From Begonia masoniana (lineage: Eukaryota > Streptophyta > Magnoliopsida > Cucurbitales > Begoniaceae), in assembly GCA_022432975.1 (NCBI GenBank), contig CM039502.1, forward strand, positions 16,122,453-16,186,452: a DNA stretch of 64,000 nucleotides. Reading direction: 5' to 3'. How positions within the stretch are numbered: the stretch's first letter is position 1; every line of letters begins with the position of its first letter. This document shows, one piece after another, positions 23,414 to 34,770 of the stretch. Below the pieces are notes generated by a model. It did no database searches, was not told the DNA's origin, and saw only the letters and a list, made by a program, of their open reading frames with translations. The translations under genes and the position numbers were made by a program.

Positions 23414-23914
23414 GGCTACAAATTGATTGCCAGAGAATCGGCGATTACTTTTTCCAAGACGGTCTACAGACGAGAAACGAACAGCAACAAGGAAGCGAGG
23501 AGGACTCACCAGTCTTGTAGGGTAGGAAAGGTATCAAACGACAACGTTTAAAGGTTACAAATTGTAAAAACTAATTTTCTTTGTTTATTATTAGTATCTT
23601 TTAAACTACCACTTGGTCCCGTGCGAAACACGCACCTTGCAATGTCCTTACAATAAATTACAGAAAATAGAAAATCTTAATTCCTACATATAACATAAAT
23701 TTAACTAATTACATGACAAGTGTCTTTATCGCACACTTAATGAGATACTTCATGTAAAATAAGTTGAGCATATGATACATGTCTTTATACTAAATTACGG
23801 AAAATTATATATTTTATTTTTAATATTATTAATGCTACAAAGAATATAATAAGTATTTGACACGTCTAATTCGCGTCATCACATTAAAATTCTAAAGTTT
23901 TTTTGTTTTTAATA
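23414..23914 (-). promoter_or_regulatory. Upstream region and 5' UTR of the PITH gene
   Basis: The sequence immediately 5' of the PITH start codon (to about 23520) is GC-balanced and exon-like, as expected for a 5' UTR. Beyond that it becomes AT-rich. The MULE at 23915 begins about 500 bp upstream of the start codon, so it may sit in or near the promoter. No TATA box is assigned with confidence. Confidence 0.45.
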
Positions 23915-24039
23915 GGGTTTTTTTTAAAAAAAACCTTAAGTTTTACTGTTCAACATAAAAAACTCCCAGGTTTTGGAAATAGGCAAAAAAAACTTTTTAA
24001 TCCGGACTTGGCAGTGACCGCCGAACGGAGGCCGGCCGG

Positions 24040-24380
24040 TCTAATTGGACCGGCCGGCCTCCATTTTTTTATTTTAAAAAAAATATAAAGGAGGCCAGCC
24101 GGTCCAGTTGGCCAGGGCGGCCTCCAGTGTAAACCGGCAGACCCGTGACTTTGGTCACGGGTCTTGGCTTTTACCTTGGAGGCCGGCCGGTTCAATCGAA
24201 CCAGCCAACCTCCAAGGTAAACGACAAAACCCGTGACCAAAGTCACGGGTCTGTCGTTTACCGTGGAGGCCAGTCGGTTCAATCGAACCGGCCGGCCTCC
24301 ACGGTAAAAGCCAAGACTCGTGACTTTGGTCACGGGCCTAGTCCACGTGAAGGCCGGCCTAGTCCACGTGGAGGCCGGCC
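24040..24380. repeat. GC-rich palindromic modules in the left TIR
   Basis: Repeated units combine GGAGGCCGGCCGGTTC with CCCGTGACTTTGGTCACGGG, each strongly palindromic and occurring in alternating orientations. The right TIR (30570-30760) has fewer modules, so the two ends differ in copy number. Two ORFs here (23950-24333 and 24145-24507) come only from the repeat. Confidence 0.8.
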
Positions 24381-25002
24381 TCCACTCCCCTATTTATACC
24401 CCCCACCCCCTTCATTCTCAAATCACTCTCAACTCTCTCAACTCTCAACCCTCTCCACTTTCTCAACTCTCAACTCCTCATCCTTCGACGATAATTTTCG
24501 GTATTAAATTTTTATTTATTTATTTTTTTGTCATTTAAATTACAAAATTTAAAATTATTTTTCATATTTTAATTACCCGTTTATTAATTATTTAATATTT
24601 TGTTCCAGGTAACGGACTAATTTAAACTCTCCGACGATATAACTCTGCCTTCACCCTTCCCTTGTTTTCGGTGATATTTTTCGGTATGAAATTGTTATTT
24701 TTATTTTTGTTTATCATTTATTTTACAAAAATGAAAATTATACTTGATATTTTAATTACCCGTTTACTAATTATTTCTCATTTAATTTACGAAATTCATG
24801 TAAAATGATGTTACTCCTCGTTCACCTTTTAGGTATAGACTCTGTTATATATTTTTTTTTTACGAAATTTATCTATTCTAAATTTATCTATATATATGTT
24901 ATTTACAAAAAAAAAAAAGAACTCAGTATATACCTTCCTTATTACATTTTAACTTTTTGTATTTTATTAATATTGTTTTAATTTTTTTTTTCAGCGAAGA
25001 AG

Positions 25003-27149
25003 ATGGATTCTGATTCAAGTAGATCGATTAATTCAGACGAGAGATCAACTGGTGATGCAGAAATGGACTAGTATGCGGACGACACGCCTGCATATGGTGA
25101 TGTACGAGCATTCGATAACCCACTGGCAAATGAAGAAATATTCAAATACTCTACCTCCAAAACGCTGGACGATGAGCTTCGAACCCCGGTCGGCTCAGAT
25201 GACGAGGAGGTGGAAAGCATACCGGTAAGAGAACAAATTTCAATGGGATTATTTGCAGGTAAACAATATGGTTCTTTAGAGGAATTGAAAGACGGAATAC
25301 ACCAATATTCCCTGGAAAACGGTTATGGTATTAGATTCAGTAAAAGTGAAAGAAATCGATTGACGGCTAAGTGTGGAGGTGGATGCGGGTGGCGACTTCA
25401 TGCTTCGTTGATGCAAAATGAGCGAACGTTTCAAATAAAGAAAATGATCGACTCTCACTGTTGTTCGAGGCAAGTTGAATCTCGACACGCTTCAGCAAAA
25501 TGGATGGCGAAACATTACCTAGATAGGTTCAAAAGTCACCCTACCTGGGACATCCCATCTATTATCGAGACAATGAGGAATGACTTCACCGTCGACATTT
25601 CATCCAGTTTTGCCACAAGAGCAAGAAGCATTGTTCGAACTCTCAACGAAGGGAAGTGTGACGAACAGTACAGGCAACTGTGGTCGTACGCAGTCGAAAT
25701 ATTCAAATCAAATCCAAGAAGCACAGTGAAAATACATGGAAACCCATTGGGCAATAATCAATTGGGATTTCAAAGATTTTATATGTGTCTGGCAGCTTGC
25801 AAGAGTGGGTTGCTGGAATACGGGAGACCCGTTATCTGCTTGGATGGTTGTCATCTAAAGGGATCGTGTGCTGGCCAACTACTCACAGCCGTCAGCATCA
25901 ATGGAAACGATGGAATCTACCCTGTTGCTATTGCCAACGTCGAGTCTGAGTGTGCAGACTCATGGACATGGTTTTTGGATATATTAAAGCAACACCTCAA
26001 CACTCAGCATGGCCACGGTTGGACACTTATTTCAGATCGACAAAAGGTATGATGAATTTGTATATGTTATTTGAAAATTTTGTGGCGTTGGGGGTTTAAT
26101 ATTGTTTTATTAACGCCGTTGTTCGTGCAAATATCAGCGGTTACAGAGAGCTATTCGAGATAAATTCCCATATGCTGAACACCACTTCTGCCTCCGGCAT
26201 ATGTATGCGAATTTCAAAAATCATTTTCGGGGAAAAGCATACAGAGATGCGATGTGGAATGCGGCCAGAGCACCCACGGAGCCCCATTTCGAGCATGAAA
26301 TGCGGAAATTACAGCAGCTATGTCCGGAAGCCCACGACTGGCTTCGAGCAGAAGAGCCAAAATATTGGGCTAGTCATGCCTTCTCTTCGAATCCCAAGTG
26401 CGACCTGGGCTTGAATAATCTCTCTGAGTCATTCAATGCACTTCTTGTGCCAGTCAAGGACAAACCGATCCTGACCATGTTCGAGATGATCCGAATATGC
26501 TTAATGACTCGCATCGTCAAGAAATATGAGAAGCTGTTTGATTCAAATGAGATCATGTGTCCCAAGATCAAAGCAAAGCTTGACAAGCTTAAAAGTGCAT
26601 CTGGAAACTGGCATGCAACGTTTTCGGGAGCTACACGATTTCAAGTCAGCAACATACGACTAATTCGAGGTGGACATGACTTTGGGTGTGTGCAACTGCA
26701 CTCGGTGGGAGCGTACAGGAATCCAGTGTGTCCATTCCATTGCTTGCATGTACTGGATGAGAGTCGCGCCAGAAGACTACGTGCATGCATGCTATTACAG
26801 GGGAAGATACCTGCAGATGTACTCACACTATATTCGTCCGATCAGTGGCCCAATAATGTGGTCAATCGTACGAGATATGAACGAAATCCTCCCGCCAAAA
26901 AGACGACGTCAACCTGGTAGGCCGAAGAAGACAAGAGTGCGAGATGCCGAAGAGCCGTCAAGGTCAAGTGTTAGTAAGAGGAGCTCAACTGTGCGTTGTA
27001 GTGTATGTCGACAGCAGGGGCATAATACTCGCACTTGTCCTAACCGGGGATCAACTTCAGGCGCTGCTTCGCAGGACACATTAATGGGCTTCAGGACATT
27101 TGACGAGACGCAGGAATCTTCGACACGTGGCCGGGGCAGGAATTTGTAA
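25003..27149 (+). pseudogene. mudrA-like: MuDR-type MULE transposase, two exons, lightly damaged
   Basis: The transposase would cut and join MULE ends. ATG at 25003 starts MDSDSSRSINSDERS, but a TAG at 25069-25071 stops it at codon 23; the frame then stays open to 26046. Exon 1 holds the DNA-binding-like region (GCGWRLHASL, about 25375-25410) and the first catalytic Asp in VICLDGCHLKG; the second, TLISDRQK, lies at the exon end. A 91-bp GT-AG intron (26047-26137) follows. Exon 2 has LRHMYANFKNHF, the catalytic Glu in NNLSESFNALL, then a one-base frameshift near 26665. In the new frame come a SWIM finger (CNCTRW…CVHSIACMYW) and a zinc knuckle CSVCRQQGHNTRTC, ending TAA at 27147. Two small lesions separate it from an intact gene. 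Confidence 0.88.
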
Positions 27150-27545
27150 TTTTTTGAATATAAATTAAACACGTTATTCGCTTTGCTTTAAATTATGGTT
27201 TCTAACATGTGAAAGAATTTAATTTTAGAATTGTAGAAATATATAATTTAAATACTTGAATTAATTAAATTTAAGGGTTTCTTAGTAAGATAAATTTTAG
27301 AAATATATAATTTAAATACTTGACCCAAGATGTTAACTTTTCAACCATTTTCAACACTTGGATGACCTTCCCCGAATGAACATCGAAATCAGTGCATTTT
27401 CATACAGTTGTATGTAAAGTTCATACAACAATCTTTTTCATTCTATCTCATGGTATTAAGAAAAAAAAAAATTGGAGTCAAGGAAACAACTAAGAGACAT
27501 AATTTCATATTTAATTAAATGTAAAGTACATAAAATTTACATAAA
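27150..27545. other. Spacer between the convergent MULE genes
   Basis: AT-rich DNA between the stop codons of the transposase (plus) and the accessory gene (minus). The motif TTTAGAAATATATAATTTAAATACTTGA is partly repeated around 27230 and 27297. No coding sequence seen. Confidence 0.6.
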
Positions 27546-28711
27546 CTACGCTGGTGGGTCATCATCATCGTCTTCGTCGAGGCTAAGGGTGCCCATCCAA
27601 TTTTTGACACTCGAATCCAGTTCATCGACTCTGCCTATGAGGTGCTTAATGTCCCGCTGATGGCTCTGCTGTGTCTCCAGTATCTCATGCAGTTGCTGTT
27701 GGTACTGCGTATGCTGCGTCTGCATCTGCCGCTAGTGCGTCTGCTGCATCTGATACAACTGCTACAAATACTGCCTCGTGTCCCATCCTCCAGCCTCATC
27801 TTCTTCCTGGGGGGCTAATGGCGGCGATGTGGCCTCCTCCATCGGCACTGCCCGAGAGGTGGATGCTATCTGATTGCTTTTCAGCACCCAAGTGCCATTG
27901 ACTTCCATGAGCCCATTTTCATCAGATGCGATGTGTTGAATACGTCGGTTGGCCTTTGAACTGTTCTTGGCTCGCCAACTGGTATCTGAATCCCAGCTCG
28001 ATCGATGATCTTCATAATCAATGGCCCAAATGGGAGATTCGTCCTAGGTGCCCGCCCGACCTCGCGCATGTGACTTATAATCAAGAAGCCGGGGTCGAAA
28101 GGCTTCCCGTTGTACAACTTCTCCATTATATAGAGGTCCATGCAGCTCACGAGATTTCGATGTCCCTCTCGTGGAAGAAAAGTGTGAGCTAGCATGTTGC
28201 GAAGAATCCGACCTCTAATATTCAGTTCTTTGGTTCATGGCTTGACGAACACCTGGATGTTGGAATTGATATGAATTTCCCGTAAGAATTCTACTCCCTC
28301 GGGCAATGTGACAAAAGGGGGGTCTCGGGAAGCATGGTAATATTGCTCCGCCCCTTCTATGGCAAACCCTAGCACAGAGTTCACTAGCTCTGGACGTATC
28401 ATAAACTCCCGACCAAGGACGTACGTCTTCAAACCAGTCAAAACTCCATTTCTTTCGGACGCTGTCAAGTTCGCGTAGAACCAGCAAACTATTCTCTCGC
28501 AAAAATCGCCGCCAAATACATTGACCCCGCCCAGGCCGATGGCGTCAAACATGTCTTTGATCCCCAATGACTCCCAACCTGTAAAGCTGAAAGTCATACC
28601 ATGACTAACTGAGCGTTTGCGCAAATCTTGCTCAAATTTTTCTTTACACTCTTGATTCCGAAATTCCATGGCAGTATCCCAGCTAACCGATCTACTTACT
28701 TCAGCATCCAT
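27546..28711 (-). pseudogene. MULE-borne accessory protein with plant transposon domain, antisense to transposase
   Basis: From Met at 28711 (MDAEVSRSVSWDTAMEFRNQ) the minus strand encodes an open stretch with NVFGGDFCERIVCWFYANL and VLGREFMIRPELVNSVLGFA. It continues after an in-frame TGA at 28235-28237 with LNIRGRILRNMLAHTFLPRE and SCMDLYIMEKLYNGKPFDPG. This resembles the uncharacterised putative plant transposon protein domain (Transposase_32 type). The C-terminus is glutamine-rich with probable coiled coil (QQLHEILETQQSHQRDIKHL) and an acidic tail, but needs a frameshift near 27880 and passes another stop near 27733. Function unknown. A diverged copy occurs at 35704-36425. Confidence 0.72.
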
Positions 28712-28786
28712 CGTCGTTGCTAAAAAAAAAAAATTAAAGTTAATAAAATACAATATTTAACTACCGAAAAAAAAAACGCAGTATAT

Positions 28787-29044
28787 ACTTTATCATCAAG
28801 AACGGCGGCATTGCGCTTCTTGCACTTATATAACCCATGGCGCACTGCGACCCTTACAAGTTTTTCTGTGCTAATGTTAGCAGCCCTAACCGTAGTAAGG
28901 TGCTACTAACCAAATATTTATATATTAGCACCTCACTACGGTTAGGGCTGCTAACATTACCACAGAAAAACTTGCAATGGTCGCGGTGCGTCATGGGTTA
29001 TATCAGTGCAAGAAGCGCAATACCGCCGCTCTTGATGATAAAGT
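28787..29044. repeat. Long near-perfect hairpin upstream of the accessory gene
   Basis: The arms 28787-28905 and 28927-29044 are inverted copies about 118 bp long with few mismatches, separated by a loop of roughly 20 bases. Transcription across it would give a long fold-back RNA. It lies within the MULE, just 5' of the accessory gene's start codon, and includes ATATAACCCATG-type promoter-like sequence in both arms. Confidence 0.85.
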
Positions 29045-29114
29045 ATCAGTGCAAAAAAAATTACATGCTTTAAAGGTGAAGGCGGCGTAATATCGTCAGA
29101 GAGTAAAAATTAAT

Positions 29115-29932
29115 TGTGACAGCCATCCCTTTAGAAATTTTCTTCTGCCGGGTTCGTTGCTGTCTGCATCTGCCGGTTGACGTCATCCCATTTTCCGATG
29201 ACGTCATCATACAGTCCGATTTCCACCTGCTGCCTATATATGCCGATGACGTCATCACATCTTCTGATGATGTCATCTATTTTGTTTTATTTAATTCACC
29301 GGTGAGAGATGCGAAATTTGTCTGTTTTAAACTTCATCTACCGATGACGTCATAACCTCCTCCGTCTGACGTCATCATATCTTCTGATTCCCTCTGCTGT
29401 CTGCATCTTCCGATGACGTCAAAACACCTTCCGTCTGACGTCATCGCCTCTTCCGATTTCGTTTGCTATCTGCTTCTTCCGGCCACGTCATCTGCCTAAA
29501 TCTTCCGGTATCTGCATCCACCGATAGCTTTAATCTCTCCACCCAGTTTTGAGAACAGCTCCTACCGTCTGACGTCATCTGTTTTGTCTTATTCGACATC
29601 TACCGCCCAGTTTAGTTCACATTTACCGCTGCCCGCTGCCTGATTGTTATATGTCCTTTGTTTATTTACATCTGCCGCTGCCCTTAAAATTTAATCTTCC
29701 GCCCAACAGTATTTTATTTGTTTTAGTTAAGTCTTCCGCCAGCTTTATGCTTATTTTGCTTTCCACTCCAGAGAACTCTCTCTCTGTGAAGTATCAAAGT
29801 TTTGTAATTGTCCAGAATGGTTCTAAACGTTCCGTTCCCTGCATTCTCGTAAAAAAAAAATAGTCACCGTTTGTCCCGGAGTGATGGCTCTGATCCCGGA
29901 CCCCGATCGGATTCCGGTTTCGGGCTGTCACA
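29115..29932 (-). mobile_element. Solo LTR (818 bp) nested in the MULE
   Basis: The unit begins TGTGACAGCC, ends GGCTGTCACA, and is flanked by the perfect five-base duplication TTAAT (29110-29114 and 29933-29937). No internal region or second LTR is present. The terminal stretch around CGATCGG and GCCATCACTCCGG, read on the minus strand, resembles the start of the LTR at 30916, so I place it in the same broad gypsy family and orientation. It is packed with CATCTNCCG and TGACGTCA motifs. Confidence 0.88.
29178..29577. promoter_or_regulatory. Cluster of eight TGACGTCA palindromes in the solo LTR
   Basis: Perfect TGACGTCA occurs at 29178, 29199, 29247, 29345, 29367, 29414, 29436 and 29570, with further near matches (for example TGATGTCA at 29268). 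This octamer is a known binding core for bZIP factors. Binding in this genome is inferred, not shown. Confidence 0.75.
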
Positions 29933-29937
29933 TTAAT

Positions 29938-30390
29938 CCTTTACATGGAGCAAAATATTAAATAATTGATAAACGGGTAATTAAACTGAATACTTTCGTA
30001 ATTAATAAAACTAGTAATTAAACAGGTAATTAATAAACGGGTAATGAAATGCAGTATAATAGATAAAAATAACAATTTCATACCGAAAAAAATCACCGAA
30101 AACAAGGGAAGGGTGAAGGCGGAGTTATATCGTCGGAGAGTTTAAATTAGTCTGTTACCTGGAACAAAATATTAAATAATTAGTAACCGGGTAATTAAAA
30201 TATTTAGTATAATTTTAATTTTTGTAAATTAAATGATAAAAAAAAATAAAAATAACAATTTCATACCGAAAAATATCACTGAAAACAAGGGAAAGGTGAA
30301 AGCGGAGTTGTATCGTCGGAGAGTTTAAATTAATCCGTTATCTGAAACAAAATATTAAATAATTAATAAACGAATAATTAAAATATCAAA
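29938..30390. repeat. Tandem triplication adjoining the right MULE TIR
   Basis: Three diverged copies of a unit with ACCGAAAA…ATCACCGAAAACAAGGGA, GGAGTT(A/G)TATCGTCGGAGAG and AATATTAAATAATT occur in succession. The inverted counterpart at about 24605-24760 is part of the left end. The copy-number difference makes the MULE ends asymmetric. Confidence 0.7.
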
Positions 30391-30915
30391 TATAATTTTA
30401 AATTTTGTAATATAAATAACAAAAAAAATAAAAATAAAAATTTAATACCGAAAATTATCGTCAAAGAGAAGAGAGTTAAGGGTTGAGAGAGTGGAGAGGG
30501 TTGAGAGTTGAGAGAGTTGAGAGAGTAGAGAGTGATTTGAAAATAGAGGGGGTGGGGGTATAAATAGGGGAGTGGAGGCCGGCCTCCACGAAAAGGTCGG
30601 CCTCCACGGTAAACGATAGACCCGTGACTTTGGTCACTGGTTTGCCAGTTTACACTGGAGGCCGGCCTGGCCAACTGGACCGACCGGCCTCCTTTATATT
30701 TTTTTAAAATAAAAAAATGGAGGCCGGCCGGTCCAATTAGACCTGCCGGCCTCCGTTCGGCGGCCACTGGCCAGTCCGGACTAAAAGGTTTTTTTCGCCT
30801 ATTTCCAAAACTTGGGGGTTTTTTATGTTGAACAGTAAAACTTAAGGTTTTTTTTTAAAAAAAACCTTAACTATAGGGTTTTTTTTTAAAAAAAACCCTT
30901 TCTAATATTATTAAC

Positions 30916-33264
30916 TGTGACGACCCCAGACCCGATCGGGGCCGATGAGCCATCACTCCGGACATGTAAAAGAAAACGGGACATATTTTTTTTTTATCTT
31001 TGAAACTTTACACAGAGAAGACATTCTCTGGAATTGAGGTGAGAAAAACAGGAAGAACAAGAATAAATGACAGAAGGAAATGGGAAGAACAGGAATATAA
31101 AAACTTGGACTACAGAAATAGAAGACTGAAGAAAACAGGAAGACGTAATACTTTGAACATTTAAAAAAAAAGGCTGGGTGGGCGATGGATGTGCAATGGA
31201 AAACTTAATCAAATGGGAAACAGAAACTGGAAGACATACTGTGGAAGGCTATAGTGAACGACAGAAATGGATGATATAGGGCGGATGACAGGATCAGATG
31301 ATATAGGGCGCATGACAGGATCAGATGATATAGGGTGGATGACGTAAGACAGTAGACGTAGCGGAAAAAGACATAAATAAACTAGAGCGGTAGACATAGG
31401 GCGGAAGATGTAAGGCGAAAGACGTAGGAAAAAAGACATAAATAAACTGGAGCGGTAGACGTAGGGCGGAAGATGTAAGGTGAATGACGTAGGCAGTAGA
31501 CGTAGCGGAAGACGCAAGGCGGAAGATGTAGACATAAGGCGGTAGATGTAAGTAAACTAGGCGGATGATATAGACTAGCGGTAGACGTAGACATAAGGCG
31601 GTAGATGTAAGTAAATTGGGCGGATGATATAGACTGGCGGTAGACGTAGACATAAGGCGGTAGATGTAAATAAACTGGACAGATGATATAGACTGGCGGT
31701 AGATGTAAACATAAGGCGGTAGATGTAAGTAAATTGGGCGGATGATATAGACTGGATGACAGGAGCGGATGACATAAATAAACCGGATGACGTAAATGGA
31801 AGATGTAAATCGGATGACATAAAACGGATGATATAAAACGGATGACGTAAACGGAAGACGTAAATCGGATGACATAAAACTGATGATATAATTTTAAAGG
31901 TAGAATAGACAACTTTTAACAGGAAGACATATAAACAAAGAGCATAAAACAGAAGGCATAAAAACTTCAAACCCGATTCAAAACGAAGTTTTAAAACATA
32001 CTTGACAACATGACAGAGATTCAAGAAAACAAACAGCATGGATAGCTCTAAAACTCAAGACAATCCATGCACAACCTAAAAGGAAAAGATTCCAAACAGT
32101 TTCAGAATACTTCAAAATATATTTACAACTGTCAGATACAGAGGATTTTAAAAACATTTACACAGAATATATACATCGATTTAAACTTTCAAAAAGTAGT
32201 ACAGAACCGAACATACACTTTTAAAATACCCTCATAGGACCAAAATATGTCTGACTGCCACAACCAACCCCCGCAAGCTCGTTTCGCCAACAGCACCTAC
32301 ACATCGGCCTGAGGCACAAAGTCCTCATCCACGGGATCCGTACCTACAACAGGGAGTTCAACTATGAGCCTAGAGCTCAGTAAGAACGTACAAAAATGCA
32401 ATTATGCATACGCCGCGCATGAATATTTCGGAATACAGTGACATTACAGAACATTACTTTTATTTGTCAGGAAGTGGGGCTTATAGGGAAACAGGCGTAA
32501 CAGAAGTGCACTATCAGGCACTAGTAATTCAGAGCAGAACACCAGTCCCCGTCTCACACTTAACCGAACGTTACATTACAGGTTTTATCATTCTTAACTT
32601 CAAAACGTGTACAGAAAACATTTTCATGGCTTTCGGGAAAAACGTGTATGCATGAACTTTTACAGTGCTTAAACTTAATACAACAGATAACAGAAATAAC
32701 ACCACATGACGTGAAGAGAAATACAGATAACTTATCTACCCAAAACAACCCGACAGAAATGAAAACCTAGTACCTCCGTGATGTAGGGCCTTAAGGGCCA
32801 ACCTACGGGTATGAACTTCCCTGTTCTCCGTGAGTTGCAAGCTTTGTTCGTCTCGGTAAGTCTCAAACCTTTAACGGAGAAATGGAAGAAAACAGGAGAA
32901 AACAGATTTTTGGAAATGGTTGCACTTCGTCTGGAAGAGAAAAAACAGAGAAGAGAATGGAGAGAAACCAAGAGTGTTTCTCGTAGGAGGGAAGGGAGGA
33001 GAGGAAGAGAGGTTGTATGGCTTCCTCAACAAGTTTGGACACTTGGCATCCATCCATTGGCTTCCTCCCACCTACCTTAAGTCCTACCTAAACTGTCCCT
33101 CCATTGGTTTCTAACTAAATGATTTGTTTTGGTTACTCCTTAGTTTAGTTTTCCACTAAACATTCCAACAGATTTCACCAAAACACACATTATATTAATA
33201 TAAACCTAATCCCGCTCGATAATTCGAGTAGATAATTTCCTAACCAAAAATGTCGGGTGTTACA
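30916..33264 (-). mobile_element. Solo LTR (2349 bp), chromovirus-like
   Basis: It starts TGTGACGACCCC, ends GGGTGTTACA, and is flanked by the perfect duplication TTAAC (30911-30915 and 33265-33269). There is no coding interior. It carries a GATGTAGGGCC motif near 32780, like GATGTAGGCCCGAAGGC in the other large LTRs here, so a Tekay/Del-type origin is likely. Orientation is assigned by analogy with the element at 45035-54163. Confidence 0.86.
31235..31880. repeat. Irregular GGCGGTAGACGTA / GGATGACGTAA repeat array in the solo LTR
   Basis: Dozens of variants of a short unit such as GGCGGTAGATGTAAG and CGGATGATATAGAC occur in direct orientation. On the minus strand the core reads CATCTWCCG or CGTCATCCG. 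Minus-strand ORFs across it (31321-31912) are low-complexity products of the repeat. Confidence 0.82.
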
Positions 33265-34070
33265 TTAACGCTATAAAGAATATGATAAGTATATGACACG
33301 TCTAATATGTGTCATCACAGTATAGTAAAATGATCAATAGTCATGATTATTTAAAAGTGCTGTAGTGAATACGTTAAACAATTTATATGCATTATTAAAA
33401 CTCAAAATAATGGTACGAAGAGTCATCCAGACATATATTGTTATATAAAAATATTTTATTAAATTACTTAGTAGATTTGTACATAATAAAAAACAAAAAA
33501 ATCTATGAAGATATTTCATTATAATATTTTTTGAATTACTTAATAGATAAATATATAATAAAAAAATAAAAAAACGTAACAAAATATATTATATTTTAAG
33601 ATAAAAGGAGGCATCATGTAATACTTAAAATAAAGTAATATTTATTATAATATCATTTAAATTATTTAATTGAAATGTATGCTGTAAAAAATAAAATTTG
33701 TAAAAGTAAAATATATTAATATATTATATTTTAAAGTATAATTTACAAAATATAAATAACATAAATCAAATATTAAAATAAAATCTAAGTATTCCGACTT
33801 TGAGCATATTAGCATTAAGCTGAAAATAATATATATATAAAATAAACATAATATTATATTTTTATTTATTTCACTATAATGACGAAATAAATAGAAGAAT
33901 TAGGAAGAATTTATTGAATGTATGACTTGGATATCCACGTCATTAGAGGAGATAAAATTTTGATTTTTCAAAAAATGTAGTCCCCCAACGCATGTTCTCG
34001 CAGTAGGAGATCAACATAACAAATAAGTTTATGAGTGTCAAGCTATAACGAACAAGATGAAGAATCAGAC
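33265..34070. other. AT-rich intergenic DNA
   Basis: Very AT-rich DNA with no coding signal. Its first 50 bases (GCTATAAAGAATATGATAAG…GACACGTCTAAT) are a diverged copy of 23835-23880 on the far side of the MULE. No other feature is seen. Confidence 0.6.
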
Positions 34071-34725
34071 TAATGATAGATTACAAGTGTCATTGCTTAG
34101 CTACCGGGCAGCCGATTTCCGCCCGTTCTCAAAAAATGTCACAAAACGGACGGCCAATCTTCGACAAACAGTCATCCGTTATTTCCAGGGCCACGTGGCA
34201 TTTGACACGTAGGATCGGACGCACAGGTTGGATGTGGACGCAGGTGCACAGTGCTCAGGAATGGTAGGGCATTTTCGGCGAACACCGACCGTTCTAACGC
34301 AAACAGCTGACCGTTCTTCGAGAACAACCACCCAACTTGCGAGAACAATCGACCGCTCCGGAATTTTGACCATCCGTTGGTAAACTGAAGGTTGAGAATA
34401 GTCGGACGTTCCAAAGAAGGGCTGACCGTTCTAGAGAACAGTCTCCGACTCGTGACTCAATAATTGTCCTGGGCCGAGACTATTTCGTAGAACGGACGAC
34501 TAATGTATTGAAAGGTTGTTCGTTCTTCCAAACAGTCTTTAGCTCGTGGCAATTATTGAGTCACGAGTCGGAGACTATTTGGAAGAATGGACGGCCGATA
34601 AATACGACGGTCGTCCGTTCTCTCAAACAGTGAGCAGCTCGTGACTCAATAATTGTCACGAGCCGGAGACTGTCTTTCAAGCATTAAGCTCAGATTTGTG
34701 ATGTCTTTCTGGTCAGTAGAAGCTG
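34070..34725. repeat. Cluster of inverted and direct repeats with CCGTTCT motifs
   Basis: Perfect 26-base inverted arms around CGTGACTCAATAATTG lie at 34441-34466 and 34550-34575; a third copy is at about 34636. CGTTCT and GGACGG motifs recur throughout. The structure suggests a fragment of a DNA transposon or MITE end, but I found no matched termini. Confidence 0.6.
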
Positions 34726-34770
34726 ATATAACAATGTACAACCTGAATATAGTCACACGTTTCTTCGTCT

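Larger units (their letters stand above)
23915..30898 (+). mobile_element. Full-length MULE (MuDR-like) with long TIRs
   Basis: The ends are inverted: GGGTTTTTTTTAAAAAAAA at 23915 and its complement ending at 30898. The flanks are TTTTTAATA (23906-23914) and TTTCTAATA (30899-30907), a nine-base duplication with one mismatch. TIRs run at least 600 bp (to about 24520 and from about 30420) with shared GGAGGCCGGCCGGTC modules and a TATTTATA/TATAAATA promoter-like box (about 24391 and 30555). Inside are a transposase on the plus strand, an accessory gene on the minus strand, a long hairpin and a nested solo LTR. The transposase has lesions, so the copy is probably not autonomous now. Confidence 0.9.

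Noticed and set aside
25003..28711. Transposase and accessory gene as host genes
   Set aside because: Both lie within one pair of MULE TIRs and have matching transposon domains.
31321..32039. ORFs of 154-184 codons rich in I, Y, H, S
   Set aside because: Low-complexity translation of a solo-LTR repeat array.
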